Origin: Siderastrea siderea
Lineage: Eukaryota > Cnidaria > Anthozoa > Scleractinia > Rhizangiidae
Length of the DNA: 64,000 bases
Reading direction: 5' to 3'
Assembly (NCBI GenBank): GCA_964030785.1
Contig: OZ034966.1
Location: forward strand, 9,477,152-9,541,151
Below the pieces are notes generated by a model, which made no database searches, was not told the DNA's origin, and saw nothing but the letters and a program-made list of their open reading frames with translations. This document shows, piece by piece, positions 10,862 to 21,485 of this stretch; position 1 is the first letter of the stretch; each line of letters starts with the position of its first letter. The position numbers were made by a program, and so were the translations under genes.

Positions 10862-12293
10862 GGTGTGTTTATGCCAGGATTCTGTGCAAACTGAGCCAGC
10901 ATGGCTAACCAGGCCAGTTTGGCTCATTGGCCTCTTAAGGCCCAGTAATACGGGCAACATTTTCGCAAAACTTTTCGCGCAGCAATGTTGCATTGCAAGT
11001 TGAGATTGTTTGTTGCACATATAAGCATTTTTTGTGCAACAAATTTTCATGTTGCAAAAAGTAGATGTTGCTTCTACTTTTTGCAACATGAAAATTTGAA
11101 ATACGCAGAGGTGGTAATATGTGCAACAAACAATCTCAACTTGCAACGCAACATTGTTGGACAGAAAGTTGCACGAAAATGTTGCCCGTATTACTGGGCC
11201 TTAAGGCCGCGGGTGACAAGCTGCTCATGAATAAATTTATAAGACAAAATTTTGGTGGAGGTCTTACGTTAAAAAACTTTATATCTTGAAAGTTTGGGAG
11301 CCGATTCCGTTAAAACTTTAACAGGGAATGGTGGAAGTGCAACAAGGTTGTGTTTGGTTTGATAGATTGCGCTTCTTTGCGATGCTATGAGCTCCCAAAG
11401 TTAAGATTTTGTAAAACGCGACTCCGTGTCTAAGTTTTCTTCTCGTGTAGAACACGACACGTCTTGATTTTACCACTCACTGATCAGTTAAAACCTCTAT
11501 TGTGTCACAACAGAAGCCGATTATAGGATTTCGAGTTCCATTGAAAGTTGTAAGCTTTTAAATGAGTAAAATCGTCCTTATTTCAATTTGAAGCCTTGAA
11601 TCTTTTGTAGAAAAACCTGTTTAAAAAATTTGCTTCTGTTGTGACACTCTACAGTAGACCTTGTTTATCTGCCTGTTGCGTCAGTTCAGGAAATGCTATT
11701 TCTGCGCTGTATTCTTGGACACAAAATTGGTAGTTTTAGGGCTTCCGAAGGCTTACCGAACAAACGCAAATGTTTAAGGTGAGATTATGCTAATTATGGA
11801 AATCAAATTCTAGCGGCTATTGTTCGTTGTCGAGAAAAGAACAATACGTTGCAATTTAGAGATCGTAAATATTTGGATTGAAGAATATGTAAGTGTTTTC
11901 GAAGCCCTATGTTAGCTAAAAGGAGTATTATAGCTTTTGTTTTATTTTGTTGGAAATTTCTAAAAAGGTTTCTGTTAACGTTTGAACTTAAAAAAAAAAG
12001 CCGGACTTCGACAGTATTTTTTTTTGTTTAAAAATGCTTAAAAGTCAGAAAATATCCGTGGCACACCATTTAACGCACGCGCAATTATTGACTCAAAACT
12101 GAAAATCTTACTGAAGAGACTATTCATGAATATTGCGTACAATGTCGCTACCATTCGTCGCACTTCGTGCATACGCTTTAAATAAATGAATACTGATAAC
12201 CTAGTTTCTCACCCGCGGCCTTAAGAGGCCAATGAGCCAAACTGGCCTGGTTAGCCATGCTGGCTCAGTTTGCAGAGATCCTGGCATAAACAC
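10862..12293. mobile_element. Element with about 90-bp inverted arms, interrupted by a MITE
   Basis: The left arm (10862-10938 continuing at 11201-11219) and right arm (12209-12293) are inverted copies. They share GTTTATGCCAGGAT, GCAAACTGAGCCAGCATGG and GCCAGTTTGGCTCATTGG. The left arm is split by the 262-bp MITE at its TTAA; the right arm keeps the uninterrupted site. The interior (11220-12208) has no open frame of note. I cannot assign the superfamily and see no clear TSD outside the arms. Confidence 0.7.
10939..11200. mobile_element. Foldback MITE with TTAA target duplication, 262 bp
   Basis: The element begins GGCCCAGTAATACGGGCAAC and ends with the inverted sequence. Its two halves pair over nearly their whole length (TTGCACATATAAGC versus related sequence around 11120), giving a long hairpin with its centre near 11068. 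It is flanked by TTAA at 10935-10938 and 11201-11204. The other arm of the host element keeps a single TTAA in the matching place. A TTAA target fits the piggyBac or Kolobok superfamilies; which one is not decidable from this sequence. Confidence 0.9.
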
Positions 12294-13472
12294 ATCGAAG
12301 CATACCGTGTTATTCCTCAGGGCTATGATTAACGTGCTACTAATAAAACCATGAACACTAAGAATTATTTTTGGAATGTTCTAACTAAATTCGCTGAGGA
12401 AACGGTCGATTATTTAAATTGGTGTGGTTAGTTCGCATAGAAATGTACTAGTATAACGAAATTCAAAAGGGCGTAACACTTACGTTCGCATGAAATACCT
12501 CCGACTGACAAACAGGTTTTAGAGGAAATTCAAAAGGAAAAAATCGTACTTAAAGAGATTCTCGTCCTTGTGTAAGAAAAACAAATCATGTAGAATCGTG
12601 TTCGCGAGAAGGGCTAGTTTTTGCAGTGTTTTTGTATCACGCTCAATTTCTTTTGTTTTTTCCTTATCCACTATCCTCTTCTTAGCAATACCGGTAACGG
12701 GTAATGTTTTTGTTATGCCTACTTCAAACTGGCGGCCGATAAACGTTTTTAACGAAAAAAATCTGTTTTCAAAATTCACAGATTGGTTGGATTTAAATCA
12801 ATTCTCTGTTTCTTCTCTCAATTGGCACTACGGAAATGTTCGTCCTCACATAAACTGCGACTTGTTGCTGAAGCCAAACAGTCAAACAGTGCTTCATTTT
12901 AAACGTGTGAATAGGTTGTTCAAGATAATGAAAAACGCAGATGTCCCTCATCTTGAAGTGGGTGTAAAAAACTTAGCTTGGGGTGAGGGGGGGGGGGGGG
13001 GGGGGGAGGAACCCCCAAAATTTCGGTGGGCGGTGTGCAGCGAATGTCTTGAAACAATTACGCTATTTCAGACCAAAATATGTGATTTCACCTACCCTGT
13101 TTCAGGCCTGACCCAAAATCTGATGCCCCTTATCAAACTGTCCTAAAAAGGATCGCAACTACCTAGGAACTGCTTCAATTTACGTAAAACGTTTGCGAAG
13201 GGCTTCAAATTCCCTATATTCTTAAGGGATGAAAATAGTAAAAAGTAGCTTCTTCGAAAGACCATACCCAATTCCAGACCAAAACGCGCAAACCTTACCC
13301 TAATTCATACCAAAATGACACAAGACCATTACCTTTTAGGCCTCCCACACCTATCTGGCTTTTATGTAGAAGGTTTGTGCAGTCTCCCTCTTTGATTTTC
13401 ATGTCGTTTTCTGGGTTTAGGCAATCTCTCTGTTTTACTTTCTTTCTGCGATCTCCTTTTTTTTACATTTGT
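12294..13472 (+). other. Interior of the CACTA-like element with an unrecognised 192-codon frame
   Basis: The open frame at 12568-13146 begins with a Lys/Cys-rich segment and a hydrophobic stretch (around residues 25-45). It ends in a Gly run encoded by 20 consecutive G at 12987-13006. No family is recognisable. The G run argues against a conserved protein, and I treat it as chance or remnant coding sequence. Confidence 0.35.
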
Positions 13473-13725
13473 GGGGAGCAAGGTTGGCGTAGCGGTGAGA
13501 GCACTTGCCTCCCACCTCTGTGACCCGGGTTCGGTTCCAGTGGTTCTGTCCTTGCTCCTAGGGGTTTTTTTTTAGGGTTCTCCAAATTTTCTTCCCTCCA
13601 TAAAAACCAACACATCCAAATTCCAATTCGACCTGGTCGTCAAGTGTTTACACATGAGCCCATGGTTCGGGAGATTAGGCGACTACTTCTCACACTAAGA
13701 CGTTAAATTTGATTTACCATTTTTT
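13473..13725 (+). repeat. tRNA-derived SINE (Gly-like head)
   Basis: The head shows an A box (TGGCGTAGCGGTGAGAG) and a B box (GGGTTCGGTTCC), spaced as in a tRNA gene, with CCTCCCACC in the anticodon region. A body of about 170 bp follows, containing GACCTGGTCGTCAAGTG and ending GTTAAATTTGATTTA before a T run. The head does not fold into a full cloverleaf, as expected for a SINE. It is nested in the CACTA-like element. Confidence 0.7.
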
Positions 13726-13799
13726 TTTTACTTGATATGTCAGATACATATTCTTGACAGTCTCCCTTTTCCAATTTTCACACTATTTACATTGTCTGG

Positions 13800-14050
13800 C
13801 CAGTCTCCCTTTATTTTTCCATTTACATGATTTTTACAGGATTTGGGCCACCAAATTTACATGTTATTTACAGGGTATAGAACAGCACCATATTTCTCAT
13901 TTACATGTTCTTTAAGTTCGTTTTTACGACAAATCTACATCCTCTCCTTAACATGTAAAAAAGCATACAAATTGAATTTACAAAATTCCAACATGTAAAT
14001 GTAAATTTAAAAAACATGTAAATTACGATTTGCATGTGCATGTAAATTTT
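13800..14050 (-). repeat. Right subterminal array of the CACTA-like element
   Basis: ATTTACATG and ATTTACAG motifs recur in inverted orientation relative to the left array, ending with the inverted terminal GTAAATTTTCAACTTTTCC. Confidence 0.8.
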
Positions 14051-14381
14051 CAACTTTTCCAGTGCTATGGAAACCAGATTTAAGCGCCGTCCTTGATGAA
14101 CCTTATGGTTCGTTCAATCCAGTAGATTGGACGCGTGACTCTACTTGTTGTACCATCCTGGCTATATATGGTTTGCTTTTTTTCAATTGTTATTACTCGA
14201 TGAGTCTGAGGACCGAAGTCAAACGTTTCAGTAGTGATTTTCAGTTTTGGCGTATGATATTTGCTGTGCTACCGGCTCCACCTCTTTAGAAGCTAAGTAT
14301 GTCGACAACGACGCTTATGTTCAATAAACCACACGGTATACCTTCGGCTTTATAGCAATGGTAACATCACCTTTTTTGCAG

Positions 14382-14718
14382 TGTTGTCGTCCCAATTACT
14401 CGCTGGAGTCACGTGGCCATGACCTGGACTCGTGCAGACCGTGTAGTGAGACTGTTTATAAATGGAGAGATGAAATACAACCACACTGTTCCCGACAATT
14501 CCAATATTAACTTCAGTAACTCTGGCCATGCAGTATACGACATTGGCTTGAAAAGAGACAGCGGAACCACAACACATGCGTACTTCAGCGATCTGATGGG
14601 GTTCAGTCGCGAGTTTCAGTTTTCACCTTCTAATAACGTGAGTGAGATAAAAGATGGGATTATTCTTAACCCCCACCTAAGTCCATACACTCCTTCACCT
14701 CTGCAAAATGTTGAATAA
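14382..14718 (+). pseudogene. LamG second-half exon, degenerate paralogue of 37617-37918
   Basis: After a TTTTTTGCAG acceptor the frame reads the second half of a LamG fold (WSHVAMTWTRADRVVRLFI, HAVYDIGLKRDSGTTTHAYF). It then departs from its partner: the GGTAACCACC of the intact copy is CTTAACCCCC here, and reading continues through an unrelated tail to a stop at 14716-14718. An AATAAA follows within 20 bp. On its own this exon is open, but its partner exon at 5913-6208 is frameshifted, so the copy is not expected to make protein. Confidence 0.8.
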
Positions 14719-14719
14719 A

Positions 14720-15640
14720 GATACAGAGTTGAAAGGGAAGACAGAAACATGTGCAAGTGTTCCATCAGTTCTGGCGGAGTTCTTAGGTCCTTAGGTCCGA
14801 GTTCTTAGTTTGTTATTTTTGGCGGTGGCATTAATATTAATTAAACTGGTTTTTCTTTCAGTTCTTCATGTCAGTAAATCAGTAGGATAGTTTTTATGGT
14901 AATGAGATTTATATACCGCATTTCTCATGTGTTCATGATCCAATGCACTTCACAACAACTGGAAGCTGAATCTGGACGTCAGCATATTAGGCGCTAACGA
15001 CAGCAGCAATTAGCCCATGAGTGAACTCACTCCGCCCATAAATGAACCCTAACAGGCAGGACCACAACACGTCCCTTACCCTTTCCGATGAGGGATGTGA
15101 GTTCGTACTTATTTTGTTTGACCAGGTGTCGGAGACGAACAAACTAAAGCTAAACGTCATCGCCGAATGACGCTATTTTTTGAACTGAGACCAGTTGTTT
15201 AACACAACCAGCATAATCTGTACCAGTTATTTTATGACCCTGGGGCGGGATTCAGCTGAAGCCTGAGTTAATTGCTTGTTTAAAATAGTCTTTTAAGTTC
15301 ATAAAACACTTAGGAAACTTTTTCCAATAGGTCTTGAAGCTGTCCCCAGCTGGTGATTTCCTGCGACCTCAGTTTCGACAGTTTCGACAGTTTCCACCTC
15401 AGTTCGACGTGAGGAGGAAGTCCATGGTGTTGTAAACTGTGCTATTTACATTTTTCTGCCTCAGGCGGTGAGATCACAACTGGATTGTTGGCGCCCTGAT
15501 GGGCGTTTTTGCGTTATGACACGTGAAACATGCGCTATATAAATGACATTATCATTTCCCAAATACTATTAAACAAAAGGAAATTGCATTGAAAAAGCTG
15601 ACGAACTAACAGCCTTACGGGGCTTATGAAGAGTTTCGAC
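14720..15640. other. Noncoding stretch with retroposon tails
   Basis: GCGGTATATAAATC (read on the - strand near 14910) and GCGCTATATAAATGACATTATC (near 15533) resemble the 3' tails of CR1/L2-type LINEs or SINEs that use them. No coding sequence is visible. Confidence 0.45.
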
Positions 15641-17439
15641 ATAACTGTGTACTCTAGATAACATGACACGTTAACAAAGTTAACTGTCGTTTGAACCGTC
15701 AATTGCCAAATCCATTACCCCTATAACACTAACATTTATGCATTTGGCGGTTCAAGAGCCGTTCAGTAATTAAACGTAATCACTTTAAAGTGCTTCAGAC
15801 GTAGGGTTTTGAAATATTTCGTCACAAATCGTCCGTGTGCTGTTGCATATGCTTGAATTATCCTTAGATGTCACCCTAAACGTTCAATGTTCAGATTTTT
15901 AAGTTTAAGTTAATATTCTTTTGGAAATATAACACTCAAAATAGTTACAGAATATTATGTTTTTTAATCTAATTTGCTACACGACTATGTAGTTCGTAGG
16001 CTTGAACCATTAACCTTTACAGTCTAGTTGTTATGTAAATCGTAATTCATTAACAAATGGTTTGCGGAAACTTTGGTACTTCTTAGTTTCTATATTGTAA
16101 AAACTAAAAATAAAGTTGAAACTTAATTTGTAAGTATATAGCAGAACTTTTTCAACAAGAGCAGTCTCATCTAAAATGTTGAACTACAAAGCAGGGAAAA
16201 TACTTGAGTGACTTTCAGGAAGAATTGAACATTCGGCGGCAGCAGTAGGCGTTGAAAAATCGATTTCTTTCATTTTTGCTCATAAATAGGTATTGGTAAA
16301 ACTAGAAACCTGATGTGATTCGTTTTCGCCAGAATAGCTTTCATTTGGAGAAAAACGAGAAAATCGATTCTTGCGTACGCTCGGGAGGACAAAATCGCAG
16401 AAATTTATCTTGAAAAACAGTACTATATATACAAATCTGCAACGTGCTAGCAAACTAAAGCGCACTGAAAAAGATTAGACACTTTCTGTCAACAGAACAA
16501 GTCTTTTTTATGAACTAGACATTAATCAAACGGCAGTAGCGAAATTGACCGAACACAAACAATTCCAGAATGAACGGTGGGCTTTGATGATTAGATAAAT
16601 ATTGATTTGGAAGCCAACTTCTTTGAAATGATTTAGCATGTACCATAATAATTTAAAAAGCGAGCAGAATAATCTCAACTTCTTAGCTGAATTTTTAGAC
16701 ATAGTTTTGGACAAAATTTTTACTTTGCAGCGAAAGCTTTTGAACACTGCGGCAATTGACATCTTGGCATCCAATTTCCATAAAAGGAAAAAAGCGTGGT
16801 TATTCGCTGATAATCTGTGTGTAGCGAACCAATCAGAAAGTTGGAAATTCTGCAATAACCCAGAGATTGAGAATTTAATAACATCGTTTATTCCTAGTGT
16901 TTTTCTTAAAACGATTCAAGTATGGACAAATAAAACACAGTTTTTAAAACACAGAGCAATGTTTTTTATGTTCTCTACAATAACAAAGATTTAGAATTGA
17001 ATAATAACTTCCATTCTTACAGTATTTCTTGAAAGCATCCAAGAATGGAAAAGCTAAAAACACCGTTAAAAATAGGGAACTGGTTTTTCCTATGTTATCT
17101 ACAATTACAGTTTTTTAGCTCAGTTGAACTACAAATTAAAAAGAGGGTATCCCTTCTGTCTTTTATCCTCAATTTCGTAACAGAGAGAATTCGATTCTGT
17201 TCGATACGTCTTAAGTAATCAAACTCAAAGAAATCCCATCAGTTCGATCAAGTTCCAGTTGAAATTTCTTTCCATCAGCTAACCCAAGTTTTGTGCCAGG
17301 CTCTACGTAAGCATTGTTATAATCGCAAGCTACATTTCGTGTTTATTATTTTTTCAGTCCACACGATTATTTAACTAGTAACTGTTGTCACTGAATTTGG
17401 ATCTTGAAAAGCGGAATCTTTGGATCACGGTTCCTCTAC
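15641..17439. other. Duplicated noncoding DNA matching 40180-41870
   Basis: The block is collinear with the downstream copy except for indels and one inverted stretch of about 54 bp (16614-16667 versus 41065-41120). Short frames here are not conserved as protein. Confidence 0.7.
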
Positions 17440-17520
17440 TTACACTACTCCATAAATGGCATCTTTAAACTGGGACCACGTATGGACGGAGCCGTCAGTG
17501 ATGCGGTAATCCTGATACTG
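17440..17520 (-). pseudogene. Pentraxin-domain 3' remnant
   Basis: On the - strand this encodes QYQDYRITDGSVHTWSQF and KDAIYGVV followed by a stop. It matches residue by residue the last 26 codons of the exon at 41871-42231. Upstream of this on the - strand the exon is gone. It is a truncated relic in the upstream copy of the segmental duplication. Confidence 0.8.
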
Positions 17521-17529
17521 ACGCAAACA

Positions 17530-18092
17530 TACCCATGCAGACCCATAGCGGTTTTACCAAATTTGCCGACAGCATAGCACGTCTATATTGGCAAACGTGT
17601 GCAATACAATACAATCATCAAGGCGTCGAAAGTTCATAGAGCAATAAATAAGAAACCATAAAGTTTATTCTTGTAGAAGTACAAGACCTTGAAGCTAATT
17701 AGACATTTCCATGTAAAGAATAAGGAAAGTTCGGTATATCTTGTCTTTTCATACCACTACCTCAGCCGGACGTTCGCCAAAATTGTAGATCAATCCTTCG
17801 GAAAAAGGTTCCGAAGTAATCAAAAAATCGTTCATTTAGATTCGAACTGCAAGAGCGGTTTTCAATTGAGTGTCGAAAGCAATTCGCGTTTTGCATTGGT
17901 TTTGCTTTACTTCAATCTGTGATGGGTTAAAAAAAATCTCGCGCCACTTTCTCGTCCAATCGCAAGTAAAAACGCAAACCAATCACGACTTGCTCGCACG
18001 CGTTTTCCCGTGCTTTGCGCTGGTTACATGTATTTGCTTCGAGTTCTGATTGTTTCTTTTTCCTTTTTTTTAATTTGTGCCTGTTATAATTG
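17530..18092. other. Unannotated stretch
   Basis: Frame 17689-17922 has no recognisable domain. No RNA gene or repeat is evident. Confidence 0.4.
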
Positions 18093-19061
18093 GCGAGGGA
18101 AATTACTTTCAGGTTTTGGTTTTACGACACTCATTTGAGAAGCGCTGTAAAGGAACCAGGAAAAATACCTTGTGTCAATTAGCTTTTAAAGAAACTATAA
18201 CTCGTTTTTGAGGAGTCACTTCATCTAATCCTGAATACTTTCAACGGATCTTCTGAAACGTTTTAAAGAAAATTGATAGTCAACCTGGCAAGACAGGTAG
18301 CTTCTAAGATTCGAGTGCATTATAAAACTAAAGAAAAGAAAAAAGTGAAACATCTTTGTTTTCTTATTTTTATTTCTTTGAATTCTTTTCCTTATTTAGA
18401 TTCATATTTCCTCCTTGAATGCTTGCCAGAACAAAAACAAATCAACTGATCGATGAACCATTGATCTCTGATGAGAAACGCCATCTGTTGTTAACGGGAG
18501 ATAAGTGTGTTATATATTACAAGTAACATTTTCTTTACACCTTTGATTAGAGATATGCAAAGCAGGGGAAAGCGAGGGGAATTACTTTCAGGTTTTGGTC
18601 TTACGACACTCATTTGAGAAGCGCTCTAAAGGAACCAGGAAAAATACCTTGCGTCAATTAGCTTTTTATTAGAGACCAATGAGTAAGAAACTATAACTCG
18701 TTTTTTAGGAGTTACTTCATCTAATCCTGAATACTTTCAACGGATCTTCTGAAACGTTTTAAGGAAAATTGATAGTCATCCTGGCAAGACAGGTAGCTTC
18801 TAACATTCGAGTGCATCATAAAACTAAAGAAAAGAAAAAACGTGAAACATCTTTGTTTTTTAATTTTTATTTCTTTGAATTCTTTTCCTTATTTAGATTA
18901 ATATTTCTTCCTTGAATGCTTTCCAGAACAAAAACAAATCAACTGATCGATGAAATATTGATCACTGATGAGAAACGCCATCTGTTGTTAACGGGAGATA
19001 AGTGTGTTATATATTACAAGTAACATTTTCTTTACACCTTTGATTAGAGATATGCAAAGCA
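18093..19061 (+). repeat. Tandem duplication of about 480 bp, two copies
   Basis: Copy 1 (18093-18564) and copy 2 (18572-19061) start GCGAGGG(G)AAATTACTTTC-like and end GAGATATGCAAAGCA. Copy 2 has an extra block of about 20 bp, ATTAGAGACCAATGAGTAAG. The pair lies immediately upstream of the signal-peptide exon at 19111, so it could include promoter DNA. Confidence 0.9.
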
Positions 19062-19110
19062 TTACAGATGGAGTGAGTGTTTACCAATTGTTAGCTTGCC
19101 CTTGTAAGTT

Positions 19111-19198
19111 ATGAGGGGCTGCTTTTTCTTAGTCCTTGCAAGTTCTTTTTTTGTTCTTTGGGAAACTTCTCTTCAAATGTACCGAGCAGCTGCGCAAG
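19111..19198 (+). CDS. Exon 1 of PAN-EGF-LamG gene: start codon and signal peptide
   Basis: ATG opens MRGCFFLVLASSFFVLWETS, a short charged start followed by a hydrophobic core typical of a signal peptide. The exon then runs through LQMYRAAAQ to a consensus donor (AAG|GTGAGT) in phase 1, which matches the phase-1 start of the PAN exon. No in-frame ATG lies between it and the tandem repeat just upstream. The inferred full gene is signal peptide, PAN, EGF, two calcium-binding EGF and LamG, about 20 kb of genomic DNA, encoding a secreted protein likely to act in the extracellular matrix or in carbohydrate or protein binding. The gene is identified from domain order and exon phases, not from a transcript. 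Confidence 0.7.
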
Positions 19199-20015
19199 GT
19201 GAGTAATAAGAAAACTACAACTGTGACAAATCCACGTTCACTTAGAATGCACTGTTTGGTCAGTTATCGCTCTTGAACGAGCAGAGTAGGATTTTATTTT
19301 AAAATATTAAATTGCATAATATTTTTGCCAAGAGAGAAGGTAGATTGAGACTCTTTCAGTTACACATTTTCGCAATGCCTCAGCAAAAACATTGTCTCCT
19401 ATTTAATTTCCACTTAAATGTCACATTTTTCTGGGCTTGAAAATACAGAACGTTTTGTCACAAAACCTTCAGACGATGACTCAAAAAACCTTGTTGTACA
19501 TCACTGATGTGCTAATAACATCCAGCTATTATAGCGTTTATCAGGAGAGATAAGGTTTTTGATATACTAAAAAAAGAATGTCTGATTTTCAGCGGAGAGA
19601 CACAAAAAATATTGCCGTCGTCTGCGAAATTGTTGTCATCCTCTGAGTGGTCTGGCCTGAATTATTCTCCAAAATTTAGATTTCCCAATTTACAGACAGT
19701 CCAGGGTACGACGAGAGCCCACTCCTATTTACGTATATTTAAGTATCAAAAAAGTCGTTGTACCTAAGAATAAGGTTTTCATGGCCAAAATTATGCAAAC
19801 GTTATCAACTTAGTAAACTTCAGTTTGGAAGTATACGCAGTTCTAATTCATAATACCATATAACGTATTTTTTAGAGGAAGCAAATCACAATTTTTTACG
19901 CCAAGAAAAAAGCAGCAGTGTGAATGATGTTTCCTTGCTGTTTTGTTAAACTACTTTAATTACTAGTTTACGATCACGAAGCTGTTTGGTGTCATTCATA
20001 TGCATTTTTATCCAG

Positions 20016-20279
20016 AGCGCTGCCGAGCATTGGATTTTGAAGTCGTCTTTAAGGATCGCGCCTTTACCAAAAGCATCATCAAAACCGTGCGTTCTGACAC
20101 TTGACGAAGAACTGTGCCAGTTTATGTGTTATCTTGAGGCCACCTGCAAATCCTACAACCTTGGACCACCTCTGCCGGGCGCAAACGGAAAACGAGCTTG
20201 CGAACTGAGCAGCTCTCATCATTTGTCGCACCCGAGTCACCTTCAAAAGAGAGAGGGCTTCATCTACCGTCCTTCAGTG
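20016..20279 (+). pseudogene. Exon 2: PAN/Apple-like domain with a 1-nt frameshift
   Basis: After acceptor TTATCCAG the phase-1 frame reads ERCRALDFEVVFKDRAFTKS up to about 20100, then hits TGA. One nucleotide later the frame continues DEELCQFMCYLEATCKSYNL and ends RPSV at a GTAAGT donor in phase 0. Both parts look like one PAN/Apple domain, with the conserved Cys pattern C-x3-C-x5-C and a CKSYNLGP-type core. The simplest explanation is an extra T at 20100-20102. If the lesion is real, the protein would stop soon after the signal peptide. An assembly error is possible. The other exons of the gene are intact, which makes a recent lesion or an error more likely than an old pseudogene. Confidence 0.7.
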
Positions 20280-20337
20280 GTAAGTTAAATCCAAAAGAGG
20301 AAGGATTGGTGTATATCGCTCCACTGGTTCGCAGTGA

Positions 20338-21305
20338 GGTTTTGCTGGAGTCTGAAAAAAAAGCTTAAATTTTGCGTTATTCTGTCCATCATAGAGCAGT
20401 CATTTAACACAGCAGTACGATAAAGCAAGAAACTATTGGTATTTGCTGACTAAATGGAGAATTAACCTCAAATTGGAAGTAAAGTTATATTAAGTGCAAA
20501 AGGAATCATTTTTGATAGGTTCGAAGTGCATCGGGAATTTGTTGTAAGGCGTGTGTTTCGCAAAGCCGGGCCCGAAAAAAAAATTGCTTCGTTAATCCAT
20601 ACAATGTTCGTCATCAAACAGAGATCCAATTCTTATTGATTTGGTAAAATATTAATGACATTAATTGTATGACTAACAGTGGGATAACCATGGCGTAGTA
20701 AATTTAGTGATGGAATTAACTGGAAACCGAGAAAAATTCTCTCAGTGCCAGCTCTGTAAGAAATAAAGACCACCCACACACATAAACACACACGCAGACC
20801 TGTATTAAATAAAGATAAGACATCCATCCATTTTTGCTGGAGTCTAAAATGAAAGCTTATGGAGGAGACAATTAACTCGGCATAACGATAAAGCGAAAAA
20901 CTATTTATATTTGGTGACTAAATGGAGAATTAACCTCAAATTGCAAGTATAGAATTAAGTGTCAAAGGAATCATTTACGGATAAGTTGGAAGAAGGATCG
21001 GAAATATGTCATAAGGTGTGCGTATCACAAACTCCCGAAATTATTTTGAGCCCGAAGAAAGTTCGTCATCAAACAAGCAGAATGTTCGTCATCAAACAGG
21101 GTTTCATCTCTTATTGATTTGAAAGCTATTTGGTAAGATATTAACGACCGCAGCGCAGGACTAAAGTGAGATAACCATGGTGCGTCCAATTTAGTGAATT
21201 AACCGGAAACAGAAAACAAAAATTGTTTCAGTGCCAGCTCTGTAAGAAATGAAGACCTCTCTCAGACACACAGACACGTACGTGCATGTATTAAATGAAG
21301 ATGAC
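20338..21305 (+). repeat. Tandem duplication of about 480 bp in intron 2
   Basis: Copies 20338-20830 and 20831-21305 share TTTTGCTGGAGTCT, GACTAAATGGAGAATTAACC, GTTCGTCATCAAACA and CAGTGCCAGCTCTGTAAGAA in order, with a (CATC)n or CA-rich end. They differ by many indels, so this duplication is older than the one at 18093-19061. Confidence 0.85.
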
Positions 21306-21485
21306 AATTCTGTTACACTTAACCCACTCACTTTCTCAGTTGACAATGCCGCTGCAGGTTATCAATGAATAAATAAAAATTTAAATCGTTTTTGTCAGTG
21401 CTCATAGCAACCAATGTGTACAGCGCCGAGGTTGCCATGTGTGCGACTCCACTTCTTCGAAAAGTGTTTGATTGCGTAGAAAAGC

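Larger units (their letters stand above)
7099..14064. mobile_element. CACTA/EnSpm (CMC)-like DNA transposon, 6,966 bp, no intact transposase
   Basis: The two ends are inverted: both start CACTGGAAAAG, then (G/T)TGAAAATTTAC. The flanks are CTA on each side, a 3-bp target-site duplication. The related unit at 6717-6740 reads TGCTA with no insertion, which supports the boundaries. CACTR termini, a 3-bp TSD and arrays of short subterminal motifs are typical of the CMC/EnSpm superfamily. No transposase motif is visible inside. The longest frame, 12568-13146, has no domain I recognise and contains a G run. It is therefore a non-autonomous or heavily decayed copy that carries nested younger insertions. 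It sits in the intron of the LamG pseudogene. Confidence 0.75.
5660..17535 (+). repeat. Segmental duplication, upstream copy
   Basis: From the GAGAGGGGAT block near 5668 to the end of the pentraxin remnant at about 17520, unique sequence matches 35595-41950 in the same order and direction, about 30 kb apart. The match covers the two LamG exons, the intron between them, the GCATTTGGCGGTTCAAGAGC block (15737 versus 40244) and the pentraxin 3' end. The upstream copy is expanded by the 7-kb transposon at 7099-14064. Both of its coding pieces are broken. Confidence 0.85.

Noticed and set aside
12568..13146. A 192-codon protein gene, possibly the transposase of the CACTA-like element.
   Set aside because: No transposase motif, no catalytic acids at plausible spacing, and the frame runs through 20 consecutive G coding for Gly.
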